From assembly GCA_021792405.1 (NCBI GenBank), contig JAJYUU010000051.1, positions 1 through 33,193 of the forward strand: DNA of 33,193 nucleotides, written 5' to 3'. The notes beneath the pieces are model-generated. The model did not search any database, was not told the origin of the DNA, and worked only from the letters and a program-made list of their open reading frames with translations. Positions within the stretch are counted from its first letter, which is position 1, and each line of letters opens with the position of its first letter. Both the position numbers and the translations under genes were made by a program. Shown here one piece after another: positions 26,136 to 33,193 of the stretch. The DNA comes from Actinomycetes bacterium. GTDB taxonomy: Bacteria; Actinomycetota; Actinomycetes; Streptosporangiales; Streptosporangiaceae.

Positions 26136-26906
26136 ATGGCGGGGGGAGGGGCAACGGAACCCGATAAGGCATCCAGCAGCTTCTCCCTGCCTGAGCCGCG
26201 GAAGCCGGGTGATGTGCGACGGCCCACGCATCGTGACGACGCTTCGGCGTCCGACGCCGAGCTGCTGCAACGTCACGTGGAGGGCGATCCAGCCGCGTTC
26301 GGGCTGCTCTTCGAGCGGCATCGCGACCGGCTGTGGGCAGTGGCCATTCGCACTCTGGGCGATCCGGAGGAAGCCGCTGACGCTCTGCAGGATGCGATGA
26401 TCGCGGCGTTCCGGCGGGCCGCGAGCTTCCGCGGCGATTCGGCGGTGACTACCTGGCTGCACAGGATCGTGGTGAATGCGGCGCTTGACCGCATTCGCCG
26501 CCGTGCGGCCCGGCCGACGACCGCCGGCCAGGACGACGAGGCACTCGACGCGCTTGCAGTAGCCGGTGGTCAGCCGCTGTCCGACCCGTCTGGCGCCACG
26601 GATACCGCGCTGGACATCATGGCAGCGCTCCGCCAGCTTGTTCCTGACCAGCGGGCGGCGCTCGTCCTGGTCGATATGCTCGGCTACTCGATTGCAGATG
26701 CTGCGGAAGTGCTGGGCGTGTCCGAAGGCACGGTCAAGAGCCGCGCCGCCCGCGGACGCGCGCGCCTTCTGCCCAGGCTCGCGCACCTGCGGCCGGGCGG
26801 GGCGCCTGACGGGACACCGGCCGGGACGGCTGGCAAGGACGGCGGGAACCGGACAGACGCTCCGCACGTCCAACCTACGCGGGAGGGGGGTGATGAGAGG
26901 CTGTGA
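26136..26906 (+). CDS. sigM: ECF sigma factor, SigM-like
   Basis: 256 residues from the ATG at 26136; a GTG at 26130 is possible and no ribosome site is clear. The N-terminal 45 residues are a polar extension. Region 2 is DAELLQRHVEGDPAAFGLLFERHRDRLWAVAIRTLGDPEEAADALQDAMIAAFRRAASFRGDSAVTTWLHRIVVNAALDRIRRR. Region 4 is LRQLVPDQRAALVLVDMLGYSIADAAEVLGVSEGTVKSRAARGRARL. The C-terminus (about 30 residues) is polar. The start of the anti-sigma gene overlaps its stop (GTGA). By position beside murJ and trxBA it matches SigM of mycobacteria and streptomycetes, which controls envelope or oxidative-stress genes. The specific regulon cannot be seen. Confidence 0.93.
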   Translation: MAGGGATEPDKASSSFSLPEPRKPGDVRRPTHRDDASASDAELLQRHVEGDPAAFGLLFERHRDRLWAVAIRTLGDPEEAADALQDAMIAAFRRAASFRGDSAVTTWLHRIVVNAALDRIRRRAARPTTAGQDDEALDALAVAGGQPLSDPSGATDTALDIMAALRQLVPDQRAALVLVDMLGYSIADAAEVLGVSEGTVKSRAARGRARLLPRLAHLRPGGAPDGTPAGTAGKDGGNRTDAPHVQPTREGGDERL

Positions 26907-27892
26907 AGCGACACGCCACCCTTGAAGAGGTAGCCAGGCTCAGCGCCGGCGACCTGCGGGGCAGGAAGGCCGCCGCAGTCGGGCGCCACGTTGCCGAATG
27001 CACAGGGTGCGGCCACCTGGCAGATCAGCTCTCGGGAGTTTCGGCGCTGCTCGCCGGCGCCTCATTCCCGGAAATGCCGGCCAGTCTGTCCAACCGCATC
27101 GACACCGCTCTCGCCGCCGAGGCGGCTAAGCGGGTCGCCGCGGAGCCGACTGCCGAGGCCGGCCGCAGGGACTTGCCGACCCGGTCCGGTGCGCGTGGTC
27201 GTGGCTGGCGATCGGCTCCGAGGACCAGGACCGGCGGCGGCACTGGCTGGCGACTGCATGGTCCTGCCTTGCGGGTACTGGCTACTGCTGGCGCGATCAT
27301 TCTGATCGGAGCAGGCGGCTACGAGATGGCCAGCCACATGGGGGGCTCCCCAAGTGGACCAGCCGCCGCTCCTACCGCCTCCGCGCATGCGCCGGCAGCG
27401 GCCCGTGGCAACCAGGTCGCCGCCGGACCGCAGGTCACCTACCAGCAGAACGGCTCGGCCGAGACCATACGGACAGTTTCGTCCGACACCAACTTCCACG
27501 CTGCGACGCTTGCCGATCAGGCCGCGGCGGCGGTCACGGAAGCCAAGAAGGACGGCATCCAGGCGAGCCGGGCGGCCGGCTCTCACAGGCTGTCCGCCCC
27601 GGCCGCCTCGGCATCAGCAGGGACCGGTCAGCTGAGCACTGGTGCCCCTAACGCGGCCAACTCGCAGTCGCAGCTAGCCGGCTGCCTCAGCAGGCTGGTT
27701 CCGTCCGGCCAGGTGGTCCTGCTCGTGGAGCGCGCTAGGTACGAGGACGCCAGGGCCACGATCATCGTCGCGGTTCCGGCCTGGGCACGCGACACCGTCC
27801 CGCCGCAAGACGCCCAGGTCTGGGCGGTCGGCGACGCTTGCTCGGCGGCCAATGGGGACGTGCTCAATCATGTTAGAGTCGCTCGCCTTTAG
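26903..27892 (+). CDS. Zinc-type anti-sigma factor
   Basis: 329 residues. The GTG at 26903 overlaps the sigma stop TGA at 26904-26906, so translation is coupled. The N-terminal HATLEEVARLSAGDLRGRKAAAVGRHVAECTGCG contains the ZAS motif H29-V-A-E-C33-T-G-C36 that binds zinc and the sigma factor. After a linker rich in Arg comes one span, about 124-140 (LRVLATAGAIILIGAGGYEM). The C-terminal extracytoplasmic part (about 180 residues) is Ala/Ser-rich and ends QLAGCLSRLVPSGQVVLLVERARYEDARATIIVAVPAWARDTVPPQDAQVWAVGDACSAANGDVLNHVRVARL. Two cysteines there could form a disulfide. It holds the ECF factor inactive until the envelope is stressed. It is followed by the SigR-type promoter of trxB. Confidence 0.9.
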   Translation: MKRHATLEEVARLSAGDLRGRKAAAVGRHVAECTGCGHLADQLSGVSALLAGASFPEMPASLSNRIDTALAAEAAKRVAAEPTAEAGRRDLPTRSGARGRGWRSAPRTRTGGGTGWRLHGPALRVLATAGAIILIGAGGYEMASHMGGSPSGPAAAPTASAHAPAAARGNQVAAGPQVTYQQNGSAETIRTVSSDTNFHAATLADQAAAAVTEAKKDGIQASRAAGSHRLSAPAASASAGTGQLSTGAPNAANSQSQLAGCLSRLVPSGQVVLLVERARYEDARATIIVAVPAWARDTVPPQDAQVWAVGDACSAANGDVLNHVRVARL

Positions 27893-27905
27893 GCATGTCC
27901 TGCCG

Positions 27906-27932
27906 GGGAATCTCCACGACCGGCTGGTGGTT
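27906..27932 (+). promoter_or_regulatory. SigR/SigH-type promoter of trxB
   Basis: GGGAAT at 27906-27911 and GTT at 27930-27932 are separated by 18 bp. This is an exact match to the oxidative-stress ECF (SigR/SigH) consensus GGGAAT-N18-GTT, known for trxBA in Streptomyces. Transcription would start near 27940, about 25 nt before the GTG of trxB. Confidence 0.85.
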
Positions 27933-27964
27933 ATGCCGGTGCACTCAAGAGGGGCAGGACAACA

Positions 27965-28897
27965 GTGACCGACGTTCGGGATGTAATCGTCATCGGCTCC
28001 GGGCCGGCCGGCTACACCGCGGCCCTGTACGCCGCACGGGCAAGGCTCAGCCCGCTAGTGTTCGAAGGCTCGGTTACCTCCGGCGGCGCTCTGATGAATA
28101 CCACGGATGTCGAGAACTTCCCCGGCTTTCCGGATGGCGTGCTCGGGCCGGACCTGATGGACCAGCTTCGCAAGCAAGCCGAGCGATTCGGCGCCGAACT
28201 GCGCGCCGAGGACGTATCCGAGGTGGATCTGCTGGCGACGCCCAAGCTGATCAAGGCTGGCGAGGATACCTACCTGGCCAGGACAGTGATCATCGCGACG
28301 GGATCGGGGTACCGCGAACTCGGCGTGCCCGGCGAGAAGCGGCTTTCCGGCCACGGCGTGTCCTGGTGCGCTACCTGTGATGGCTTCTTCTTCCGCGAGC
28401 AGGATATCGCCGTGATCGGCGGCGGTGACACCGCCATGGAGGAAGCTACGTTCCTCACCAGGTTCGCCCGCAGTGTGACGATCGTGCACCGGCGTGACAC
28501 CCTGCGCGCGTCGAAGATCATGCAGGACCGTGCGATGGCCAACCCGAAGATCCGGTTCGCCTGGGATAGCGAGGTGACGGAAGTTCTCGGCGACGATCGC
28601 GTGACCGGATTGCGGCTGCAGAATGTCAAGACCGGGGCGGCCAGTACGCTCGAGGTGTCCGGGATGTTCGTGGCCATCGGTCATGATCCGCGCAGCGAAC
28701 TGTTCGCTGGCCAGCTTCCCACTGATACCGACGGCTACCTGCTGGTAGACCATCCGTACACGCGCACCGCTGTCGACGGCGTGTTCGCGGCGGGCGATGT
28801 CGTCGACCGGACATACCGCCAGGCGGTGACGGCAGCGGGCACCGGCTGCTCGGCCGCGATTGACGCTGAGCGTTGGCTGGCCGACCACGAGGCGTAA
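27965..28897 (+). CDS. trxB: Thioredoxin reductase
   Basis: A 310-residue flavoprotein from a GTG preceded by GAGGGGCAGG. It has FAD-binding [16 protein letters not shown], the redox pair C135-A-T-C138 (CATCDGFFF), NADPH-binding [17 protein letters not shown] and the FAD-binding [20 protein letters not shown]. It passes electrons from NADPH to thioredoxin. It is 82 bp before trxA and cotranscribed. A SigR-type promoter lies upstream, which fits induction by disulfide stress. Confidence 0.97.
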   Translation: MTDVRDVIVIGSGPAGYTAALYAARARLSPLVFEGSVTSGGALMNTTDVENFPGFPDGVLGPDLMDQLRKQAERFGAELRAEDVSEVDLLATPKLIKAGEDTYLARTVIIATGSGYRELGVPGEKRLSGHGVSWCATCDGFFFREQDIAVIGGGDTAMEEATFLTRFARSVTIVHRRDTLRASKIMQDRAMANPKIRFAWDSEVTEVLGDDRVTGLRLQNVKTGAASTLEVSGMFVAIGHDPRSELFAGQLPTDTDGYLLVDHPYTRTAVDGVFAAGDVVDRTYRQAVTAAGTGCSAAIDAERWLADHEA

Positions 28898-28978
28898 ATG
28901 ACGCTGCGCCGAGCAGACGGCAGGCGGCAGTACCGAACAAACGGCAGTACACCGAACAAACGAAGGGAAGTCCTGGAC

Positions 28979-29302
28979 GTGGGCGCAACCAAGGCAGTGA
29001 CCGACGCGACCTTTGAGGCCGAGGTGCTCAAGGCGACCAAGCCGGTCATCGTTGACTACTGGGCCGAGTGGTGCGGGCCGTGCCGCCAGGTCGCCCCGGT
29101 GCTGGAGGAGATCGCCAAGGAGCACGGCGAGAAGATCGACGTCGTGAAGCTCAACGTCGACGAGAACCCAGTCGTTGCCCAGCGCTACGGGATCATGAAC
29201 ATTCCGACGATGAGCGTCTTCAAGGACGGGCAGGTCGTCAAGGAGATCGTCGGCGCACGACCGAAGTCCGCGCTGCTGCGCGACCTCGCCGAGTTCATCT
29301 GA
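28979..29302 (+). CDS. trxA: Thioredoxin
   Basis: 107 residues from the GTG at 28979 ([34 protein letters not shown]), behind GAAGGGAAG. An ATG at 28898 directly after the trxB stop would add a non-homologous 27-residue leader and is rejected. The active site is W-C32-G-P-C35. The cis-proline is in [14 protein letters not shown]. It reduces disulfides in cytoplasmic proteins and is the substrate of TrxB. A 12-bp hairpin follows 7 bp after the stop. Confidence 0.97.
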   Translation: MGATKAVTDATFEAEVLKATKPVIVDYWAEWCGPCRQVAPVLEEIAKEHGEKIDVVKLNVDENPVVAQRYGIMNIPTMSVFKDGQVVKEIVGARPKSALLRDLAEFI

Positions 29303-29308
29303 CTCAGC

Positions 29309-29336
29309 TCACAGGGCCGGCGGGCCGGCCCTGTGA
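29309..29336 (+). terminator. trxA terminator
   Basis: TCACAGGGCCGG at 29309-29320 and CCGGCCCTGTGA at 29325-29336 are exact reverse complements, with one extra C-G pair closing a 2-nt loop. It lies 7 bp after the trxA stop. No U-run is present. Confidence 0.8.
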
Positions 29337-29363
29337 CGCCCGGCCGGCGCGTGCAGGCCGGGC

Positions 29364-29421
29364 GGGCCGTACCACGACCGGGGCCGTACCACGACCGGGG
29401 CCGTACCACGACCGGGGCCGT
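29364..29421. repeat. 17-bp tandem repeat after trxA
   Basis: Three identical units of GGGCCGTACCACGACCG begin at 29364, 29381 and 29398, followed by a partial copy (GGGCCGT) to 29421. It lies in the trxA-GNAT gap and encodes nothing. The related sequence GGGCCGTACCAC also occurs at 16265-16276 after ino1. Confidence 0.85.
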
Positions 29422-29474
29422 CCGCCGCACGTGGGGCGTGCGATAGCTCCCGTCGTTTGCGGCCAATGTGGCGC

Positions 29475-30092
29475 TCAGGCGAGCCGTAGCGAGCGTTCCG
29501 GGGACATGGAACCGAGAAGCCGCTCCAGGGCGACTTCCACGTCCTCGCGCCACGACAGCGCGGTCTTGAGTTCCAGGCGGAGTCGCGGGTACCTGGGGTG
29601 GGGCCGGACTGTCTTGAAGCCAACCGACAGCAGGAAGTCGACGGGCACGACGCACGTGGGCTGAGTCCACTGGTTGTCACCGAAAGCCTCGATCGCCTTG
29701 ATGCCACGGCGGGTGAGGTCCTTCGCGAGTCCTTGCACCAGCATGCGGCCCAGGCCACCGCCGGCGAACTCCGACATCACGTTCGCCGTCATCAGCAGTA
29801 CCGCGTCGGCACTCACCGGGCTGGTGGGAAAGGCTACCGAGCGGGGCGCATAGGCCGGCGGCGCGTAGGTCAGGTAACCGGCCGGGACCCCGTCCACGTA
29901 CACGATCTTGCCGCAACTGCCCCATTCGAGTAGTACCGAGGAGATCCAGGCTTCCTTCTCGAGCGCCGGGTCTCCGACCTCGATCGCACGGGCCTGGCTG
30001 ACGGGATCGAGCTCCCAGAACACGCAACGGCGGCACTTTGGTGGGAGGTCGTCAAGATTGTCCAGCGTGATACTCGCGAGTCGGCGCGACAC
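29475..30092 (-). CDS. GNAT-type acetyltransferase beside trxA and parB
   Basis: 205 residues starting at GTG (SRRLASITLDNLDDLPPKCRRCVFWELDP). The CRRC pair near residues 20-23 is characteristic of this actinobacterial GNAT subgroup found in the trx-par region. The acetyltransferase fold includes KIVYVDGVPAGYLTYAPP, SADAVLLMTANVMSEFAGGGLGRMLVQGLAKDLTRRGIKAIEAFG (the acetyl-CoA loop GGGLGRML), and FLLSVGFKTVRPHPRYPRLRLELK. The substrate is unknown. It lies on the minus strand facing the trxA terminator and separated from the aldolase by 217 bp. Confidence 0.85.
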   Translation of the reverse strand: MSRRLASITLDNLDDLPPKCRRCVFWELDPVSQARAIEVGDPALEKEAWISSVLLEWGSCGKIVYVDGVPAGYLTYAPPAYAPRSVAFPTSPVSADAVLLMTANVMSEFAGGGLGRMLVQGLAKDLTRRGIKAIEAFGDNQWTQPTCVVPVDFLLSVGFKTVRPHPRYPRLRLELKTALSWREDVEVALERLLGSMSPERSLRLA

Positions 30093-30309
30093 CTGCTACC
30101 CCTGCCGGTCGAAAGGCCGTGATAAAGCCGAAGCTAACTGGCCCTATAGCCGGGCAACTGCTTCCGCAGCTCCCATTCCTCACGGTCATCGTACCCACCG
30201 GCTGCCTGGCTGACCCGCTATACCGGGCTTCTTGGGCGTTCGGTTACTGGCCAAATACGTGCGGCGGACGGTCCAGATACATGCGGTTGACGCTAGGGTC
30301 TAGCGCGGC

Positions 30310-31365
30310 TCAGGGCTGAGGTTTCACGTGAAACAAACTCGCCTCGACGGATGCCGTCAGCCGGTCAATGTCCTCCGCGGATGTATCGAAAGCTGTCATC
30401 CACCGGACGACGCAGGTCCCGTCGTCATTGCGTGACCATACATGGACGTTGAAGTCCTGCTCCAGCTTCAGCGCGACTCTCCCGTCAAGCGTGGTGAATA
30501 CGCCGTTGGATTGAACGGGGTAGGACAGCCGAACTCCCGGCAGGCCGGCAAGCGCGCCGCCCAGCCGGGCCGCCATCTCGTTCGCGTGGCTGGCTGCGCT
30601 GAGCCACAGCCCGTCCTGTAGTAGCGCCACCGCTTGCGCTCCGAGGAACCGCATCTTCGAGGCGAGCTGCATCTGCTGTTTCCGGTGATACTGAGCGCCG
30701 TCAGCTAGTCGCTCGTTCATCACGAGCACAGCCTCGACGCCGAGCGCGCCGTTCTTTGTGCCGCCGAAGCTCAGCACGTCCGCGCACGCTGCGATGTCAG
30801 CTAGCGAGCAGCCGAGGTAGGCCGCGGCGTTTGCGATCCGGGCTCCGTCGAGGTAGATCAGTAGGCCGTGCTCGTGCCCGAAGGCCCGGAGTTCGCGCAA
30901 CTCATCCAGCGAGTAGCAAGTTCCGAGTTCGGTTGCCTGAGCGAGCTGGATCACCCGCGGTTGTACCCGGTGCTCGTCTCCGCGGCCAGTCAGCTTGCTC
31001 GCAACGAGCCGGGGACTCAGCTTGCCGTCCGGAGTCGGCACCGAGAGCAGCTTGCAGCCGAGCACGCGTTCGGCTGCTCCGCACTCGTCAACGTTCAGGT
31101 GAGAAGAGTCAGCGCAGATCACTGCCTCGAAAGGGCGGACCATCAGGCTCAGGCCGAGGATGTTCGCCGCTGTCCCGGTGAAGACCAGGTGGGCGCTGTG
31201 CGCTCCACTCAGCTCGCACAGGCGGGTTAGCGCGGTCCGCGTGACATCGTCGTCGCCGTACGCCCGGGCATCGCCGTCATTGGCCGCGATGATCGCCGCC
31301 ATTACGGCCGGGTGCACGCCTGCATGGTTGTCGCTGCCGAAGCTCTTGCCCGATATGTTCGCCAC
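30310..31365 (-). CDS. ltaE: Low-specificity L-threonine aldolase
   Basis: 351 residues from a GTG (ANISGKSFGSDNHAGVHPAVM). It is a PLP enzyme of fold type I that splits L-threonine or L-allo-threonine to glycine and acetaldehyde. The start GSDNHAGVHPAVM is the family N-terminus. LVFTGTAANILGL contacts the cofactor, YLDGARIANAAAYLG carries the Asp-Arg pair, and SFGGTKNGALG has the Schiff-base lysine. Its last codons (SLFHVKPQP) are written by a parS site at 30320-30335. Confidence 0.93.
   Translation of the reverse strand: MANISGKSFGSDNHAGVHPAVMAAIIAANDGDARAYGDDDVTRTALTRLCELSGAHSAHLVFTGTAANILGLSLMVRPFEAVICADSSHLNVDECGAAERVLGCKLLSVPTPDGKLSPRLVASKLTGRGDEHRVQPRVIQLAQATELGTCYSLDELRELRAFGHEHGLLIYLDGARIANAAAYLGCSLADIAACADVLSFGGTKNGALGVEAVLVMNERLADGAQYHRKQQMQLASKMRFLGAQAVALLQDGLWLSAASHANEMAARLGGALAGLPGVRLSYPVQSNGVFTTLDGRVALKLEQDFNVHVWSRNDDGTCVVRWMTAFDTSAEDIDRLTASVEASLFHVKPQP
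30320..30335. promoter_or_regulatory. parS: parS centromere site
   Basis: GTTTCACGTGAAAC at 30321-30334 is the exact 14-bp parS core. The flanks give 15 of 16 bases of the TGTTTCACGTGAAACA consensus. It lies inside the 3' end of the threonine aldolase gene, about 1.15 kb from parB. ParB loads here and spreads to organise the origin region. Confidence 0.95.
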
Positions 31366-31448
31366 GACATCGAAGCGTAACCAGGTCCGCCACCGCTATC
31401 GGAGTCCGGACCGGTTCGTCTCACCAGCGAGTGGTGTCCCTTGACGGC

Positions 31449-31490
31449 TAGCTCGCCGTGACGGCGGCGCGGCGCGGTCACGGCGAGCTA
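31449..31490. terminator. Perfect 14-bp inverted repeat over the parB stop
   Basis: TAGCTCGCCGTGAC at 31449-31462 and GTCACGGCGAGCTA at 31477-31490 are exact reverse complements with a 14-bp GC-rich loop. The parB stop TGA (31478-31480) falls in one arm. A strong hairpin would end parB transcription before the aldolase. There is no U-run. Confidence 0.75.
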
Positions 31491-32458
31491 ACGTCGCGGC
31501 GAGCTTCCCTGTGGGCCGGAGCCAGGTCCGGCGAGATGCTGCGGACTATTCGCTCAAGGTCATCGAGCGAGGCGAATTCGACGACGATCTTGCCCTTGCG
31601 CTGGCCAAGCTCGACCTTCACCCGGGTCTCGAAGACGTCGGACAGCCTGTCTGCCAGGTCTTTCAGGCCGGGAGCGACCGGAACCTTGGCGCCCGGCGCT
31701 CGCGGGGTTTTGGCGGGCCGGACGCCAATGGCGACGAGTTCCTCGGTTGCCCGCACCGACAGGCCTTCGGCCACGATTCGGTGGGCCAACTGCTCCTGCG
31801 CTACCGGATCCTCGACGCCTAGCAGCGCACGTGCGTGCCCAGCGGTCAGGACGCCTGCCGCAACGCGCTTCTGAACCGCCGGCGGCAAGTGCAACAGCCG
31901 GATTGTGTTGGAAATGTGCGGTCGCGAGCGGCCCACGCGACGCGCTAGCTCCTCATGAGTCGCCGCGAAGTCGTCCAGGAGCTGTTGATAAGCCGCTGCC
32001 TCTTCGAGCGGATTCAACTGCTCGCGGTGCAGGTTCTCCATCAAGGCTTCGCGGAGCATGTCATCGTCTGAGGTCTCGCGCACGATCGCTGGGATTACGT
32101 CGATCCCGGCGAGCTGGCAAGCCCGCCAGCGGCGTTCCCCCATGATCAGCTCGTACCGGCCGGACGAGGTCCGGCGCACCACGACAGGCTGCAGCAACCC
32201 GACTGCCTCAATGGACGCGGCGAGCTCGGCCAGCGAGTCCTCATCGAACACCTGCCGCGGCTGCCGCGGATTGGCCGCGATCGCGCTCACGGCCACTTCC
32301 TCCAGGTAAGCGCCGGGGATACCGACCGCTGGCTCGCCGTCCTCCGCTGGCCGCGCCGCCCACTGGTTCACCCCACCTGGCACCGAGACCGAAGCGGGCG
32401 GACCGGTCGGGATCAGCGCTCCCAGGCCCTTGCCGAGCCCGCGCTTTGGTTGCGGCAT
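31478..32458 (-). CDS. parB: Chromosome-partitioning protein ParB
   Basis: 326 residues from the ATG at 32458 ([19 protein letters not shown]), preceded by GAGGAGAGAG. An upstream in-frame ATG at 32566 is rejected because the family starts here. The ParB/Srx CTPase domain includes [45 protein letters not shown] and [22 protein letters not shown] (GxRR and ENxxR boxes). The HTH is [29 protein letters not shown] and recognises parS. It acts as a CTP-gated clamp that spreads from parS. Normally parA is immediately upstream. Here the parB upstream region holds a 341-bp gap and then a divergent HNH-type gene. Confidence 0.97.
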   Translation of the reverse strand: MPQPKRGLGKGLGALIPTGPPASVSVPGGVNQWAARPAEDGEPAVGIPGAYLEEVAVSAIAANPRQPRQVFDEDSLAELAASIEAVGLLQPVVVRRTSSGRYELIMGERRWRACQLAGIDVIPAIVRETSDDDMLREALMENLHREQLNPLEEAAAYQQLLDDFAATHEELARRVGRSRPHISNTIRLLHLPPAVQKRVAAGVLTAGHARALLGVEDPVAQEQLAHRIVAEGLSVRATEELVAIGVRPAKTPRAPGAKVPVAPGLKDLADRLSDVFETRVKVELGQRKGKIVVEFASLDDLERIVRSISPDLAPAHREARRDVSSP

Positions 32459-32799
32459 CCTGACTCTCTCCTCGCCGTACGGTCGCCAGGTCAGTGGCTT
32501 ACCCACGTTGCCATGGCAGCGTGACATCGCACTGCCCATACTGCCAGCAACCCGACTAGCTGCCACACGATCCCCGAGCGGTTCCCAGGCAATCTGGCGC
32601 TCGGCCGAGTCTGTTTCGCTGGCGAGCGATCACTGCGGGAGCGCGCCGACCGTGCCTCTGCCGACCGAGACGAGCACAAACTGGTGGCAGTACAGTCGAA
32701 TGATCAGTCGATTGGCGTGTGCTGCCAGAGCTAGAATCGAATACATAAACGGACGCGAACGCGCAGCCGGCTTGTCGTGGCGGCGGAGGGAGGGCGGCG
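32459..32799. promoter_or_regulatory. parB / HNH-gene divergent intergenic region
   Basis: These 341 bp separate the divergent parB and HNH-type genes. No plausible parA coding segment is visible in any frame. The right part has an A/T-rich stretch (TAGAAT at 32732-32737 and ATACAT near 32741) that may be a promoter for the HNH-type gene. A 6-bp inverted repeat, TCGATT at 32708-32713 and AATCGA at 32735-32740, spans it. The exact promoters are not clear. Confidence 0.5.
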
Positions 32800-33193
32800 A
32801 TGACGGATCCGGGCTGGGACATTCCCGGCGTTCCGCGTGAGTCCCCTCCTGATGGTGGCGCGCCTGCGGCGGACGGTTCGGTGCTGTCGGCTGGCGCTTC
32901 GCCGGCCGCGTCGTCGCCGTCTGCCGCCGGTTCGCCGCAGCGGGGGCGCGGGCCGGGACGGAGGGCGCGGGCGGGGAGCGTGTCGGCGTCTGCTGGGTTG
33001 TCGGCGGGCGCGTTCGCCGGGTTAGCGGATGCCGGTCCGGGTGCTGATCGGCATTCCGGCTCGTTCGTCGGCGCCGCGCCTGACCCGGCCAGCGTTCGGG
33101 TGACCGATCCGGCGCAGGCGCTGGCGTACCTGACCGCGGGACTGGAGTTCCTGGCCCATGCGGATCCGGCGGGGTGGAGTGAGGGGGAGCAGG
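32800..33193 (+). CDS. DUF222/HNH endonuclease-like (13E12 type) protein, partial
   Basis: The N-terminal 131 residues from the ATG at 32800, preceded by GGAGGGAGGG; the gene runs off the window. Residues 1-90 are a Ser/Ala/Gly/Arg-rich low-complexity region (MTDPGWDIPGVPRESPPDGG). The segment LAYLTAGLEFLAHADPAGWSEGEQ resembles the start of the DUF222 domain of the 13E12-repeat family, whose members carry a C-terminal HNH nuclease and occur in many copies in some actinobacterial genomes. The HNH part is not in the window, so the family call is inference. Confidence 0.55.
   Translation, partial: MTDPGWDIPGVPRESPPDGGAPAADGSVLSAGASPAASSPSAAGSPQRGRGPGRRARAGSVSASAGLSAGAFAGLADAGPGADRHSGSFVGAAPDPASVRVTDPAQALAYLTAGLEFLAHADPAGWSEGEQ

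Noticed and set aside
29364-29421. CRISPR array
   Set aside because: The 17-bp units are directly adjacent with no spacers, and no cas genes are present.
32712-32737. Sigma-70-like promoter for the HNH-type gene (TTGGCG and TAGAAT)
   Set aside because: The spacer is only 14 bp, too short for a normal promoter, so I do not call it.

Overview
The window is high-GC DNA with strong G/C preference at third codon positions. Its gene order is that of an Actinomycetota chromosome near the replication origin: dnaB, rplI-rpsR-ssb-rpsF, a bifunctional PBP, DUF5318, PadR-ino1, MFS, CCA tRNA nucleotidyltransferase, a DUF6049-like protein, murJ, a pseudokinase, an ECF sigma/anti-sigma pair, trxB-trxA, GNAT and parB. 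A filamentous actinomycete related to Streptosporangiales or Streptomycetales is the best guess. The genus cannot be read from the sequence.

Layout. Positions 1-5644 look accessory: a small winged-helix protein, a class V aminotransferase broken by one frameshift, a cytochrome P450, a small membrane protein, a GntR regulator, a GNAT acetyltransferase and a SAM methyltransferase. Positions 5611-9465 carry the replication/ribosome block on the minus strand (dnaB; then rpsF-ssb-rpsR-rplI as one operon). A 466-bp gap upstream of dnaB holds DnaA-box-like sites. Positions 9727-14251 carry a small membrane protein, a relic of endonuclease IV, a large class A PBP with a cysteine-rich tail, and DUF5318. 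Positions 14391-16221 hold a PadR operator, padR and ino1. An MFS transporter and pcnA follow, converging with a 67-bp overlap. Positions 19322-29302 form a plus-strand envelope-stress and redox block: DUF6049, murJ, pseudokinase, sigM-like, anti-sigma, and trxB-trxA with a near-ideal SigR-type promoter and a strong terminator. Positions 29475-32458 (minus strand) hold a GNAT protein, L-threonine aldolase with a parS site in its last codons, and parB. The right edge is the start of a DUF222/HNH-type gene, where parA would normally stand.

How the genes work together. Cell-wall functions (MurJ flippase, pseudokinase, class A PBP, DUF6049) sit beside an ECF sigma/anti-sigma pair. The trxBA pair has its own oxidative-stress-type promoter. 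ParB and a parS site are 1.2 kb apart, which places the window in the segregation region near oriC.

I found no wholly new multi-gene system. The most notable points are parB lacking an adjacent parA with a 13E12/HNH-like gene in that place, parS inside the coding end of the threonine aldolase, the DnaA-box palindrome upstream of dnaB, the endonuclease IV relic, the PadR operator palindrome, the SigR promoter of trxBA, and several long perfect inverted repeats.
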